NCBI GenBank assembly: GCA_002404215.1
Contig: DHJG01000104.1
Location: forward strand, 4,099-14,576
Length of the DNA stretch: 10,478 bases
DNA from: Desulfosporosinus sp. UBA4726
Lineage (GTDB): Bacteria; Bacillota; Desulfitobacteriia; Desulfitobacteriales; Desulfitobacteriaceae
Reading direction: 5' to 3'
The notes under the pieces were generated by a model. The model made no database searches, had not been told where the DNA came from, and was given only the letters and a program-made list of their open reading frames with translations. The position numbers and the translations under genes were made by a program. Shown piece after piece: positions 1 through 7,897 of the stretch. The first letter of the stretch is position 1. Each line of letters opens with the position of its first letter.

Positions 1-425
1 GCCGGAATCAAGGCCCAAAGGCCGCCGCAGATAAAGGCCGCAATTAGCATGAGCGGGAGCATGATCAGGGTTGGCAGATTCGAAAAAAACAAAGCGAAAT
101 AAGCTGCCCCGAAAGCGCCCATGTAAAATTGGCCTTCCGCTCCGATGTTCCATAGTTGCATGCGGAAAGCCAGTGAAACCCCAAGCGAGCAAAGTGCAAG
201 AGGAATCATTTCCACGAGTGTCTCGCTGAGGCCATAGGTTGAGCCAATGGAGGATTGAAAAATCTCACTGTAGAGCTTCAACGGATCTTTTCCGGTAATC
301 AGCACAAAAAGTCCCGCAAAGAGTAATCCCAGCACAATGGAAGTTACGGAGATGCCAAACTTCTTCAGGGCAGAGCTTGAATTTGTTTTTTTGATCTCCC
401 AACTTCCCAACAGTTTAAACTTCAT
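1..425 (-). CDS. BMP-type ABC importer permease, first of pair, system 2 (3' end cut by window)
   Basis: This is the N-terminal 141 codons of an inner-membrane permease of the branched-chain/ribose type (BPD_transp_2), the NupP/YufP-like partner of BMP lipoprotein systems. It reads out of the window at position 1. A short basic N-terminus is followed by a hydrophobic segment at about residues 27-44. The family hallmark RMQLWNIGAEGQ lies at about 88-99 and is followed by further hydrophobic segments. The ATG at 425 overlaps the end of the upstream ATPase gene by 11 nt and has an AAAGG ribosome binding site about 9 nt upstream, so translation is probably coupled. It resembles the complete permease at 6703-7806 but differs at the hallmark, which there reads RSGIINIGAEGQ, so it is a diverged paralogue and not a recent copy. 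A second permease gene is expected past the window edge. The family call is secure; the substrate is inferred only from the operon. Confidence 0.9.
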   Translation of the reverse strand, partial: MKFKLLGSWEIKKTNSSSALKKFGISVTSIVLGLLFAGLFVLITGKDPLKLYSEIFQSSIGSTYGLSETLVEMIPLALCSLGVSLAFRMQLWNIGAEGQFYMGAFGAAYFALFFSNLPTLIMLPLMLIAAFICGGLWALIP

Positions 426-1935
426 GAAGATCTACCTTTCTTTTGCCGGCCATCATCAGGCCGATTTCTTCACGCGTTGTTTCACTCGGCTTGACAACGC
501 CCATGATTTCGCCCCCATGCATTACGATGATGCGATCCGTCATGGAAAGAAGGTCTTCCAAATCCTCTGAAATAAGGAGCACTGCCTTGCCTTTTTCGCT
601 CTGCTCTATGAGCAGTCGTTTGACATAATCGGTCGCACCGATATCAAGACCGCGCATCGGATAGACCGCAATAATCAGCAAGGGATCGGAATCTATTTCA
701 CGCGCCAGCAACAGCTTCTGGATGTTTCCGCCAGACATCATTTTAACAGGGTTCTCTGGACTCGCTAACCTGACATCAAATGCTTGGATCAATCGATCAG
801 TGTCCTTTCTAACTTTATCCCATCGAATAAAGGCACCACGATACTTACGATAACTATTCAGCGCCATATTTTCATAGGCATTAAGGTCCGGGGCAAGCCC
901 AGTCGTCATGCGATCCTCTGGCACATAACTAATACCGAGATTCATTCGCTTTTTACGGCCAGATTTTGTGCAGTCTTTTCCGCAAAAGGCTAGGCTTCCA
1001 ATTTTGACGGAACGTATACCTGCCACCGCTTCGGCAAGCTCCTTCTGACCGTTTCCATCTACACCCGCAACGCCAAGTATTTCTCCGGCATATATATCAA
1101 GTGAAATACTTTTCAATTTTAAAAACCCATTGTTCCCCAAAGCTGATACATTATCTAAGGAGAATATTTTTTCTTCTTTTCGAGAAGATTGCTTCTCTAT
1201 CTGGGCACTAATATTTCTGCCCACCATCATTTTAGCCAGCTCTTTTTCATTCGTATCTTTGGTATAAACAGTCCCTATAGATTTACCGTCCCGTAGAACC
1301 GTTATGCGATCGGTATTTTCTAAAACCTCATTCATTTTATGAGAAATAAGGATTACAGATTTTCCACTTTTTATCATCTTGAGAAGCGTCTCATAGAGAG
1401 CATTTGCTTCCTGAGGCGTCAGAACAGCGGTCGGTTCATCGAGTATCAAAACCTTGGCACCTAGCAGGAGTAATTTGATGATTTCAACCCTCTGTTGCTC
1501 ACCAACCGAGAGTTGCCAAATTTTGGCCTTTGGATCAATAGAAAGTCCGAAAGCTTCCGATTGCTTGATTATTTGCTGCTCAATCTCTTTTAGGTTATAA
1601 ATCTGTTTCAGTCCCTGGATACTAAGCATGACGTTTTCCGCCACAGTAAATGGCTGAACAAGCTTGAAATGCTGATGCACCATACCAATGCCGTTGTTGA
1701 CAGCATCCTTTGGCGAGGAAAATTGGGTTTTTTTTCCTTCAATGTAAATGTCACCCCCGTCGGGACGATAGAGACCTGTAAGCACGCTCATCAATGTGCT
1801 TTTACCCGCTCCGTTCTCACCAAGCAGAGCATGAATTTCGCCAGGATTAACGTCAAACGAAACCTGATCATTGGCCAGGATGCCCGGGAATTCTTTTATG
1901 ATTTTACGCATTTCCACCATGGGCACATTTCCCAT
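415..1935 (-). CDS. BMP-type ABC importer double ATPase, system 2 (NupO/YufO-like)
   Basis: A cytoplasmic ATPase with two fused nucleotide-binding domains, 506 aa, as usual for NupO/RbsA-type importers. The N-terminal domain is complete: Walker A GENGAGKST at residues 39-47, Q-loop Q88, signature LSVGEQQR at 142-149, Walker B LILDEP ending at 168, H-loop H199. The C-terminal domain has the degenerate P-loop GVDGNGQKEL, an intact MSGGNIQK signature, and AVYPMRG where a catalytic DEPTRG would be; this degeneration is typical of the family. The open frame continues upstream to 2064, but that extension overlaps the lipoprotein gene and encodes a large hairpin. I chose the ATG at 1935 because GGGTGA (1946-1941) lies 5 nt upstream and because the resulting length matches the 507-aa paralogue at 3180-4703. 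The region around the inter-domain linker (about 1100-1350) looks AT-rich by eye. The gene overlaps the next permease by 11 nt. Confidence 0.93.
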   Translation of the reverse strand: MGNVPMVEMRKIIKEFPGILANDQVSFDVNPGEIHALLGENGAGKSTLMSVLTGLYRPDGGDIYIEGKKTQFSSPKDAVNNGIGMVHQHFKLVQPFTVAENVMLSIQGLKQIYNLKEIEQQIIKQSEAFGLSIDPKAKIWQLSVGEQQRVEIIKLLLLGAKVLILDEPTAVLTPQEANALYETLLKMIKSGKSVILISHKMNEVLENTDRITVLRDGKSIGTVYTKDTNEKELAKMMVGRNISAQIEKQSSRKEEKIFSLDNVSALGNNGFLKLKSISLDIYAGEILGVAGVDGNGQKELAEAVAGIRSVKIGSLAFCGKDCTKSGRKKRMNLGISYVPEDRMTTGLAPDLNAYENMALNSYRKYRGAFIRWDKVRKDTDRLIQAFDVRLASPENPVKMMSGGNIQKLLLAREIDSDPLLIIAVYPMRGLDIGATDYVKRLLIEQSEKGKAVLLISEDLEDLLSMTDRIIVMHGGEIMGVVKPSETTREEIGLMMAGKRKVDLHEV

Positions 1936-1940
1936 TGATC

Positions 1941-1946
1941 TCACCC
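1941..1946 (-). promoter_or_regulatory. Ribosome binding site that fixes the start of ATPase 2
   Basis: Minus-strand GGGTGA, preceded by AAA, lies 5 nt before the ATG at 1935. It supports this start over the ATG at 2064, which would lie inside the preceding lipoprotein gene. The site is only 9 nt downstream of the 17-bp hairpin at 1956-1995, so that structure lies close to the ribosome landing area without including the site. Confidence 0.7.
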
Positions 1947-1955
1947 TTTCAAGCA

Positions 1956-1995
1956 TTACTACAAACCGGCGAAAGTTCTCGCCGGTTTGTAGTAA
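1956..1995 (-). repeat. Perfect 17-bp intercistronic inverted repeat (mRNA hairpin)
   Basis: The arms TTACTACAAACCGGCGA (1956-1972) and TCGCCGGTTTGTAGTAA (1979-1995) are exact reverse complements separated by a 6-nt loop. On the transcribed minus strand the hairpin follows the lipoprotein stop codon by 26 nt and ends 20 nt before the ATPase ATG. After the stem comes TGCTTGAAAGG, with no U-tract, so it is not a classical intrinsic terminator; the A/T run sits on the upstream side (AAAAATGATG). The likely role is a 3' stabiliser, a processing site or a partial stop. Any of these would raise lipoprotein levels over ATPase levels, as is common for binding-protein genes in ABC operons. That function is inference; the repeat itself is directly visible. 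Confidence 0.85.
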
Positions 1996-2021
1996 CATCA
2001 TTTTTCGTTTATAGGATTTAG

Positions 2022-3152
2022 TTAAGATTTGGGAATTGACCCCGTTACACCTTTGACAAACCAATTAATGGAAAGAAGAACATCATCGGCAGCTTTATCG
2101 CCTGCTTTGATTTTTACGGTTCCTGCTTGATCAGAAATCGGTCCTGTGAAAGGATCGAATTTACCTGACATAATGTCTTGTTTTTTGGCAAGTACGACAG
2201 CTTGGAAGTCTTTGTCAACCTTAGCACTAAAAGGCGTGATATCAATGATTCCGCCGTCTTTAATTCCGCCAAAGTATTGGACTGGTTTCCAAGTTTTGTT
2301 CATAACTTGCTTGACCACATCTACGAAATACGGACCCCAGTTGGATACATCACCAACAAGGATAGAATTAGGAGCAAATTTAGTCATATCGGAATCGTGA
2401 CCGATGGCAAGCACACCTCTATCCTGTGCTGTTTGAGCGAACGTAGGCGAGTCAACATGCATCGCCAGCATATCTGCGCCTGCGTCAATTAGACTGTTGG
2501 CAGCAGTTTTCTCTGTAGCTGGATCGTTCCAAGAATTTGTCCAAACGACCTTAACTTCGACTTTAGGGTTAATCGACTGAGCGCCAAGAGTAAACGCATC
2601 GATGTTGCGGATAACTTCAGGCGTACCGAATGGCGCAAGGAATCCTATAACATTGGTTTTGGTGTATTTACCTGCCACCATACCGGTCAGATAGCGGGCT
2701 TGATAGTCGCGATTGAAATAGGTGCCTAAATTGTCGGTGGTTTTGTAACCACTGCAGTGCTCAAAGACTACATTAGGGAATTTCTTGGACACATTGACCA
2801 TATAGTCCATGTAACCATAGCTGGTGCCGATAACGATATTGTTGCCCTTTTGAGCAAGATCCGTGAAAACACGTTCCGCGTCTGCAGTCTCTGGAACGTT
2901 TTCAACAAACGTTGTTTCAACGTTCTTCATATTAGCTTCCAGGAATTTTCTGCCTTGATCCTGAGCGTAAGTATAACCAAAGTCACCGACTGGCCCAACG
3001 TAAACAAAGGCAACCTTGATTTTCTCTGTAGAAGCCGTAGGCGTTGGTGTAGTCGCTGGGGCCTTAGTACCACATCCAGAGATCACTAATAGTAATGATA
3101 CTAACAATGTGATTAGAATTGTACCTCTCCGTTTAAAATTCATTTCTTTCAT
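2022..3152 (-). CDS. BMP-family substrate-binding lipoprotein, system 2
   Basis: An extracytoplasmic, membrane-anchored binding protein of the BMP/Med (PnrA-like) family, 376 aa. A signal peptide with a basic start (KRR at 7-9), a hydrophobic core and lipobox VISGC places the lipidated Cys at 27, followed by a Thr/Pro-rich tether at 31-42. The mature part carries VGPVGDFGYTYAQDQGR (52-68), GTSYGYMD (109-116), YQARYLTGMVAG (150-161), VVWTNSWNDP (202-211), HVDSP (232-236) and GHDSDM (251-256). These motifs mark the BMP subclade with the GDxGxTYxHDQGR signature, which from memory includes a Brucella protein crystallised with adenine; a purine base is therefore a fair but unproven guess. Two starts compete: ATG 3152 has AGGAGG only 3 nt away, while ATG 3143 has it at 12 nt; both leave the signal peptide functional. 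The gene lies 27 nt after the system 1 ATPase, so it is in the same operon. Confidence 0.93.
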   Translation of the reverse strand: MKEMNFKRRGTILITLLVSLLLVISGCGTKAPATTPTPTASTEKIKVAFVYVGPVGDFGYTYAQDQGRKFLEANMKNVETTFVENVPETADAERVFTDLAQKGNNIVIGTSYGYMDYMVNVSKKFPNVVFEHCSGYKTTDNLGTYFNRDYQARYLTGMVAGKYTKTNVIGFLAPFGTPEVIRNIDAFTLGAQSINPKVEVKVVWTNSWNDPATEKTAANSLIDAGADMLAMHVDSPTFAQTAQDRGVLAIGHDSDMTKFAPNSILVGDVSNWGPYFVDVVKQVMNKTWKPVQYFGGIKDGGIIDITPFSAKVDKDFQAVVLAKKQDIMSGKFDPFTGPISDQAGTVKIKAGDKAADDVLLSINWFVKGVTGSIPKS

Positions 3153-3179
3153 TCTCCTCCTACTTTTTTCTTGTTTATT

Positions 3180-4703
3180 TTATATCGAGGCTTCCTCGAC
3201 AATACCGGCCATCAAAAGACCCAATATCCGTTCGTCCGTTTCCTCCACCGGCATGACCTTCATAATCTGCCCTTCGTAAAGCACCGCTATACGATCACAA
3301 ATACTTGTTAATTCTTCTAGATCCTCAGAAATCAACAACACACCAATGCCGTTGCTACGAGCTTCCAAAAGTTTGCTATGCAGATACTCTGTTGCCCCGA
3401 TGTCCACTCCCCGTGTTGGGTAAGCTGCCACCAGTGCCACGGGACTACGGGTTATTTCCCTAGCCAGAATAACCCGTTGGATATTGCCACCAGACAGCCT
3501 GCCTGTGGGCGTTTCTAAATTAGGCGTTTTTATACCGTACTTTTCCACTAAAGATAAACCGTGAGACATAATAACCCGATTCTGAAGAAGTGAACGCTTA
3601 GCAAAGGGAGGCTTGTTATGATCCTTTAGAATTAGGTTTTCCCAGATACTAAAGGAAGGAATGGTCCCCACATGAAGCCGATCCTCTGGGATATAACCCA
3701 GCCCTTGCTCAATAATTTTAGCTGGCGACATTTTTGTACTTTCTTTACCGTTTAAAACTAGTTTGCCCTTACTTACTTTTCTCAACCCGGCAATCACTTC
3801 AGCAAGTTCTTTTTGGCCATTGCCTGAAACCCCGGCGATTCCCAAGATTTCCCCTTCTCTAATCGAGAGAGAGACTCCAGCCAAAGCATTGGTTCCCATA
3901 TCTCCTTTAGCGAAAACATCCTGAAGTTCCAAAACAGGCTTACCCGGGGAAAACTTACCATCCCGTTTACAGGGAGCCATGTCCCTTCCCACCATCAGCT
4001 TGGCCAGTGCTTCTTGGGAAGTGTCCTGAGTATTAACGTCTGCACACACCTCCCCGTCCCTGAGGACGGTCACTCTGTCGCTCACTGCCATAACTTCATG
4101 TAGTTTGTGGCTAATTAAGATGATTGAGTTGCCCTGAGCAGACATGTTTTTGAGCAACAGAATTAACTCTTTGGCTTCCTGGGGAGTGAGTACCGCTGTG
4201 GGTTCATCAAGAATCAGCAGGTTAGCGCCGCGATAAAGTGCTTTGACAATCTCGACGCGCTGTTGTTCCCCGACACTTAACTGCCAGACATAGGCTTCAG
4301 GGTTAATGGCTAAACCATACCTGTCCATTATTTCTTTAATGCGTTTTGTGGCCGTTTTTAAATCGACCAAGAACGTCTTAGATAACCCTAGAATGACGTT
4401 TTCACATACTGTGAGGGTGGGAACCAGCATAAAATGCTGGTGCACCATGCCGATCCCAAGTTGAATGGCTTCACTGGGAGAGTTGATCCTTACCGACTTA
4501 CCATTGACCGAGATCGTACCCGCCTCGGGCTGGTAAAGGCCGTAAAGGATATTCATCAGAGTGGTTTTGCCAGCTCCGTTTTCTCCCAGAATAGCAAGGA
4601 CCTCACCTGCAACAATATGAATATTCACATTGTTGTTGCTTAACACACCGGGAAATCGTTTGGTGATTCCACTCATCTCTAGGTTTTGGATCTTTTCAAC
4701 CAT
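3180..4703 (-). CDS. BMP-type ABC importer double ATPase, system 1 (NupO/YufO-like)
   Basis: The energising subunit of system 1, 507 aa with two fused ABC domains. The first is complete: Walker A GENGAGKTT at 40-48, Q-loop Q89, signature LSVGEQQR at 142-149, Walker B LLILDEP at 162-168, H-loop H199. The second keeps a canonical LSGGNIQR signature, but its P-loop is GVSGNGQKEL (no GKS/T) and its Walker B reads AAYPTRG in place of DEPTRG, so one composite site should be non-hydrolytic. This asymmetry is normal for the NupO/RbsA class. The ATG at 4703 lies 13 nt after the lipoprotein stop and has GGGTGA 6 nt upstream. Long identical blocks shared with the system 2 ATPase (such as QLSVGEQQRVEI and LDEPTAVLTPQEA) show paralogy, but many differences elsewhere argue against a recent duplication. 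Confidence 0.94.
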   Translation of the reverse strand: MVEKIQNLEMSGITKRFPGVLSNNNVNIHIVAGEVLAILGENGAGKTTLMNILYGLYQPEAGTISVNGKSVRINSPSEAIQLGIGMVHQHFMLVPTLTVCENVILGLSKTFLVDLKTATKRIKEIMDRYGLAINPEAYVWQLSVGEQQRVEIVKALYRGANLLILDEPTAVLTPQEAKELILLLKNMSAQGNSIILISHKLHEVMAVSDRVTVLRDGEVCADVNTQDTSQEALAKLMVGRDMAPCKRDGKFSPGKPVLELQDVFAKGDMGTNALAGVSLSIREGEILGIAGVSGNGQKELAEVIAGLRKVSKGKLVLNGKESTKMSPAKIIEQGLGYIPEDRLHVGTIPSFSIWENLILKDHNKPPFAKRSLLQNRVIMSHGLSLVEKYGIKTPNLETPTGRLSGGNIQRVILAREITRSPVALVAAYPTRGVDIGATEYLHSKLLEARSNGIGVLLISEDLEELTSICDRIAVLYEGQIMKVMPVEETDERILGLLMAGIVEEASI

Positions 4704-4716
4704 GTCTACTCACCCA

Positions 4717-5736
4717 TTATTTCTTAGGTAATTCCACCTTTAATTTGCCGCTAATGATGTCCGCTTTCGCTTGTTCTACAGCAGCTTTAGCTTCCGCAGG
4801 AATCTTGTCTGCCAGTTTGTCGTTATATTTCAGCTCAATTGTTCCGTCCGCTAAGCTTAAAATAAGGTGCTGTCCTCCAAGTGTTCCTTGTTTCCTCAGA
4901 TCGATTATTTTGGTGACAACCTTTTCCCAACGATAGACTTGGGCTGCCAAAACGTGGTCAGGAGCGATAGAGCTTTGATCCATATCCGTTGAGAGCCAGT
5001 AATTGCCCTTAGTTTCCGCAACGGCTCTCATTGCACCTACAGCCTGCTGTGAAGAACCGGTAAGGATGTCTGCCCCGGCGCTCATTTGAGTTTTGGCCAG
5101 ATTGCCGGCGCCTACAATATCATTAAAGGAGCCAGTATAGGCAATGCGCGATTTAACATCCGCTTTACCTTTGGCCACGCCCTGCTGTACACCATAATTA
5201 TACTTCACAGCGTCACCGGATTCTACAGGCCCAATAATTCCTACGATGCCCGATTTAGTCGTCATAGCCGCTAGTATACCTAATAGGTAGCCACCGTCTT
5301 GGGCTTGTGGATCATAGGCAAAAATATTAGGTGCAGTAGCAAAACCGCTACCATATGCAAACGTTGTTTTAGGGAAATCTTTAGCTATATCCATTAATAC
5401 GCTTTGGTACTGGGAACCGTGGGCCAAGATGATATCATACCCCTGGGTTGCGTACTGACGGATAGCTGCACCTGCATCCACAGCACTACCCAGCTTTTCA
5501 CTGGTTGCGATCTCGACTTTGTCTGCTCCCATGGTTTTCTGAACTACCTTCAAGCCTTCTACCATAGACTGGCCCCAAGCTAAATCATCGACGGTAGCCG
5601 GAAGCACAAGAGCGATACGAACCTTCTCCACTTTTGTCGCAGGAGTAGTCTCCGCAGATTTATTGGTGTTGGTGCCACAGCCGGTGAAGGCCAACAGGGT
5701 TAAGGCAGCCAAGATTAGAGCGAGTACTCTTTTCAT
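4717..5736 (-). CDS. BMP-family substrate-binding lipoprotein, system 1
   Basis: A lipid-anchored solute-binding protein, 339 aa. MKR is followed by a hydrophobic core and the lipobox LAFTGC, giving a lipidated Cys at 20 and a short Thr/Ala/Lys-rich tether. The mature domain starts with VRIALVLPATVDDLAWGQS (about 39-57) and contains the HGSQY segment (106-110), the GGYLLGILAA segment (148-157), and the alternating sheet/helix pattern of a two-lobed periplasmic-binding fold. It is BMP-like but lacks both the GDxSFN-type nucleoside motif of PnrA and the YTYAQDQGR motif of its neighbour at 2022-3152, so its ligand is open. Start choice is firm: AAGGAGG at 5750-5744 sits 7 nt before the ATG. It follows the second permease by 28 nt and precedes its ATPase by 13 nt, which ties it to system 1. 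Confidence 0.92.
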   Translation of the reverse strand: MKRVLALILAALTLLAFTGCGTNTNKSAETTPATKVEKVRIALVLPATVDDLAWGQSMVEGLKVVQKTMGADKVEIATSEKLGSAVDAGAAIRQYATQGYDIILAHGSQYQSVLMDIAKDFPKTTFAYGSGFATAPNIFAYDPQAQDGGYLLGILAAMTTKSGIVGIIGPVESGDAVKYNYGVQQGVAKGKADVKSRIAYTGSFNDIVGAGNLAKTQMSAGADILTGSSQQAVGAMRAVAETKGNYWLSTDMDQSSIAPDHVLAAQVYRWEKVVTKIIDLRKQGTLGGQHLILSLADGTIELKYNDKLADKIPAEAKAAVEQAKADIISGKLKVELPKK

Positions 5737-5743
5737 ATCATTT

Positions 5744-5750
5744 CCTCCTT
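5744..5750 (-). promoter_or_regulatory. Consensus ribosome binding site of lipoprotein 1
   Basis: Minus-strand AAGGAGG with a 7-nt spacer to the ATG at 5736. It is among the best sites in the system 1 genes, which fits the usual excess of binding protein over membrane subunits. Confidence 0.75.
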
Positions 5751-5764
5751 CTATTTATATATAA

Positions 5765-6700
5765 TTAACCTCTGGTTCCGCGCTGAAAGGGTTTACCCAG
5801 CGCCGCTGGGGCCCAGACGCGGCCAAAGGAAATTGCTAAGGCGATTATGGTTACTACATAAGGTAAAATGACGGCTAGTTCATAAGGAAAGTTAATCCCC
5901 AACACTTGCACCATGCTCTGGAAGGAATCCGCCATACTGAACAAGAGAGAACCTAAGAGAATACCCCAGGGACTCCAGCGTCCGAAGTAAACCAAAGCGA
6001 TTGCGATAAATCCCCTGCCCGCTGTGATATTATCTGCATACATATTGGCCTGACCAATAGTCAAGAAAGCCCCGGCTAAACCGGCTAACATGCCGCCTAA
6101 AATTAAGCACTGGTATCTGATACGTTCTACACTAACTCCCAAGGTGTCAGCCGCCTCAGGCTTGTTGCCCACGGCGCGCACATTAAGCCCCCAACTCGTT
6201 TTAAAAAGTATAAAGCCCGACAGTGGCACCAGAACTAACGCGGTATAGACTAACACGTTTTGGTCGAAAATTATCGGTCCGAGGAACGGGATATCGCTTA
6301 GCAACGGAATTTTGATTGTTTTTAAGCCATCGATGGATGTAATACCTCCCACGTACAGGCGGTAAAGTAAACCGGACAGACCCCACCCTAACATGTAAAG
6401 TCCTATACCACTAATCCCTTGTTCAGCCTTAAAAGTCACGCTGACCAAAGCCATCAGCAAACCCATTAACGCCCCTATCAGCAAACTTGCAACAATACCC
6501 ATGAGGGGACTTCCAGAGTGCAGAGTAGCAAAAAAACCGGCAAAGGCTCCCATCATCATGATGCCTTCCACCCCTAGGTTGTACACCCCTGAGCGTTGGG
6601 TAAACATCTCCCCTAAGGCTGCTAAAAGATATGGGGTAGCCAAACGGATGCCAGTGGCCAGTATACTTATGATAATAGCGGAATTCATAACACCTTCCAT
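5765..6700 (-). CDS. BMP-type ABC importer permease, second of pair, system 1 (NupQ/YufQ-like)
   Basis: An integral membrane permease subunit, 311 aa, BPD_transp_2 family. It has the NupQ-type N-terminal hallmark GEMFTQRSGVYNLGVEGIMM at 30-49 and the cytoplasmic coupling segment RAVGNKPEAADTLGV at 175-189, which contacts the ATPase. Hydrophobic stretches occur throughout, and the tail VWAPAALGKPFQRGTRG is basic. NupQ-type proteins are shorter than their NupP partner, as here (311 against 367 aa). The ATG at 6700 starts 2 nt after the stop of the first permease, with AGGTGG about 9 nt upstream. An in-frame ATG at 6688, behind GGAAGG, is a possible alternative that would remove four residues. 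The pairing with the adjacent permease gives the expected heterodimeric channel. Confidence 0.94.
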   Translation of the reverse strand: MEGVMNSAIIISILATGIRLATPYLLAALGEMFTQRSGVYNLGVEGIMMMGAFAGFFATLHSGSPLMGIVASLLIGALMGLLMALVSVTFKAEQGISGIGLYMLGWGLSGLLYRLYVGGITSIDGLKTIKIPLLSDIPFLGPIIFDQNVLVYTALVLVPLSGFILFKTSWGLNVRAVGNKPEAADTLGVSVERIRYQCLILGGMLAGLAGAFLTIGQANMYADNITAGRGFIAIALVYFGRWSPWGILLGSLLFSMADSFQSMVQVLGINFPYELAVILPYVVTIIALAISFGRVWAPAALGKPFQRGTRG

Positions 6701-6702
6701 TA

Positions 6703-7806
6703 TTACTTACCACCTTCCCCGTTCACTTTTTTTCCAAACAACTTAACCTTTAAATTGGCCACAGAGCTTGGGTTCTTTAAAAAGTAATCACTTGATACCA
6801 CGAACAAAACCACCAATCCCTGGATCACCATAACCATAGCTGCCGGAATGTTTACCGCTCTTTGCATCATATCCGCTCCCAGAAGCAAGGCACCGAACAG
6901 GATTGAAGCCGGAATGGTACCCAACGGATGGAGGCGACCAAAAAGGGCAGCAACGATACCGCTGAACCCGTACCCTGCAGATATCCCTTCTAAGGCACGG
7001 TGATGAACTCCCGTCACTTCGACCACACCCGCAAGTCCAGCCATTCCTCCAGCAAGAGCCATAGCCAAGACCAAGTACCATTGCACATTAATGCCAGCAT
7101 ATCGAGCGGCTTCAGGTCCCGCACCAACTGCCCGCATACGATATCCGGTACTGGTCCTCCACAAAAACACATAGACCAATACAGCCACCACGAGCGCAAA
7201 AATCAGGCCCGAATGTAGCCTAGTCCCTGGGATGAGTCGGCTGAGCCAAATTTGTTCGGGAATTAAAGCCGTTTGTGGTACACCCGTGCCATAGGATACC
7301 TCTTGGGGGTCAATTAACGGTCCACGTATCAGAAACAGATATAACTGCAAGGCAATCTGGTTTAGCATTACAGTGCTAAGTATCTCATTTACTGCAAGGC
7401 GCGCCTTCAACCAACCAGCAATCCCACCCCATACAGCGCCACTCATCGCTCCCGCCATAAATACCAAAGGAAGTAGAAGTATCGCTGGCATATCTGGAAA
7501 CGAATTGCCCACGTAAGCCGCCCCAATAGCCCCAGCCAGAATCTGTCCTTCAGCACCAATGTTAATAATCCCGCTACGGAAGGAAATAACGATACCCAAC
7601 CCCACCAAGAGCAGAGGAACAGCCCGTACTAGGGTCTCTGTGAGCCCAAATTTGTCGCTGACTGGTCCGGCAAACATCACTCCATAAGCTTTTATTGGAT
7701 CCGATTTGGCTAAAAGTAGAAAGACTGCCCCAATCAGCAGTGCCCCCACAAGGGCAGCCAACAATACCACGATTTGCTTAAGTACTCCCCTAAATTGTGA
7801 ATTCAA
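6703..7806 (-). CDS. BMP-type ABC importer permease, first of pair, system 1 (NupP/YufP-like), TTG start
   Basis: An integral membrane permease, 367 aa, and the first gene of the long transporter operon. Hallmarks are RSGIINIGAEGQILAGA at 77-93, LAVNEILSTVMLNQIA at 137-152 (a close match to the family EVLSTIMLN element), and the coupling segment RAVGAGPEAARYAGIN at 225-240. The start is TTG at 7806. A TAG stop lies directly upstream in frame (7809-7807), so no longer form is possible, and the next ATG in frame would delete the first membrane segment. The ribosome binding site is modest: GGATGGAG with GGAG about 10 nt from TTG. A weak start behind a structured leader suggests translational limitation of the operon. 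It is followed within 2 nt by the second permease gene. Confidence 0.93.
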   Translation of the reverse strand: MNSQFRGVLKQIVVLLAALVGALLIGAVFLLLAKSDPIKAYGVMFAGPVSDKFGLTETLVRAVPLLLVGLGIVISFRSGIINIGAEGQILAGAIGAAYVGNSFPDMPAILLLPLVFMAGAMSGAVWGGIAGWLKARLAVNEILSTVMLNQIALQLYLFLIRGPLIDPQEVSYGTGVPQTALIPEQIWLSRLIPGTRLHSGLIFALVVAVLVYVFLWRTSTGYRMRAVGAGPEAARYAGINVQWYLVLAMALAGGMAGLAGVVEVTGVHHRALEGISAGYGFSGIVAALFGRLHPLGTIPASILFGALLLGADMMQRAVNIPAAMVMVIQGLVVLFVVSSDYFLKNPSSVANLKVKLFGKKVNGEGGK

Positions 7807-7897
7807 CTATATACCACTCCATCCTATTGGAAAATTCAATTATGTAGAATTCACTTAGCTAGTATGCGGAGACTGGCGCCTAATTTGTTGTATATTT

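Noticed and set aside
1936..2064. N-terminal extension of the system 2 ATPase to an ATG at 2064 (43 extra residues)
   Set aside because: It overlaps the lipoprotein gene by 43 nt, encodes the 17-bp hairpin, and has no homologous counterpart in the paralogue; the ATG at 1935 has a good ribosome site and gives the right length.
415..4703. Degenerate second ATP site (AYPTRG or VYPMRG, GxSGNGQ P-loop) as sign of broken ATPases
   Set aside because: Both ATPases share it and it is usual in the NupO/RbsA-type double ATPases, so it is a family trait and not decay.
4706..4717. Mini-frame ATG GGT GAG TAG overlapping the lipoprotein 1 stop codon
   Set aside because: Three codons formed by chance from the TAA stop and the GGGTGA ribosome site of the ATPase.
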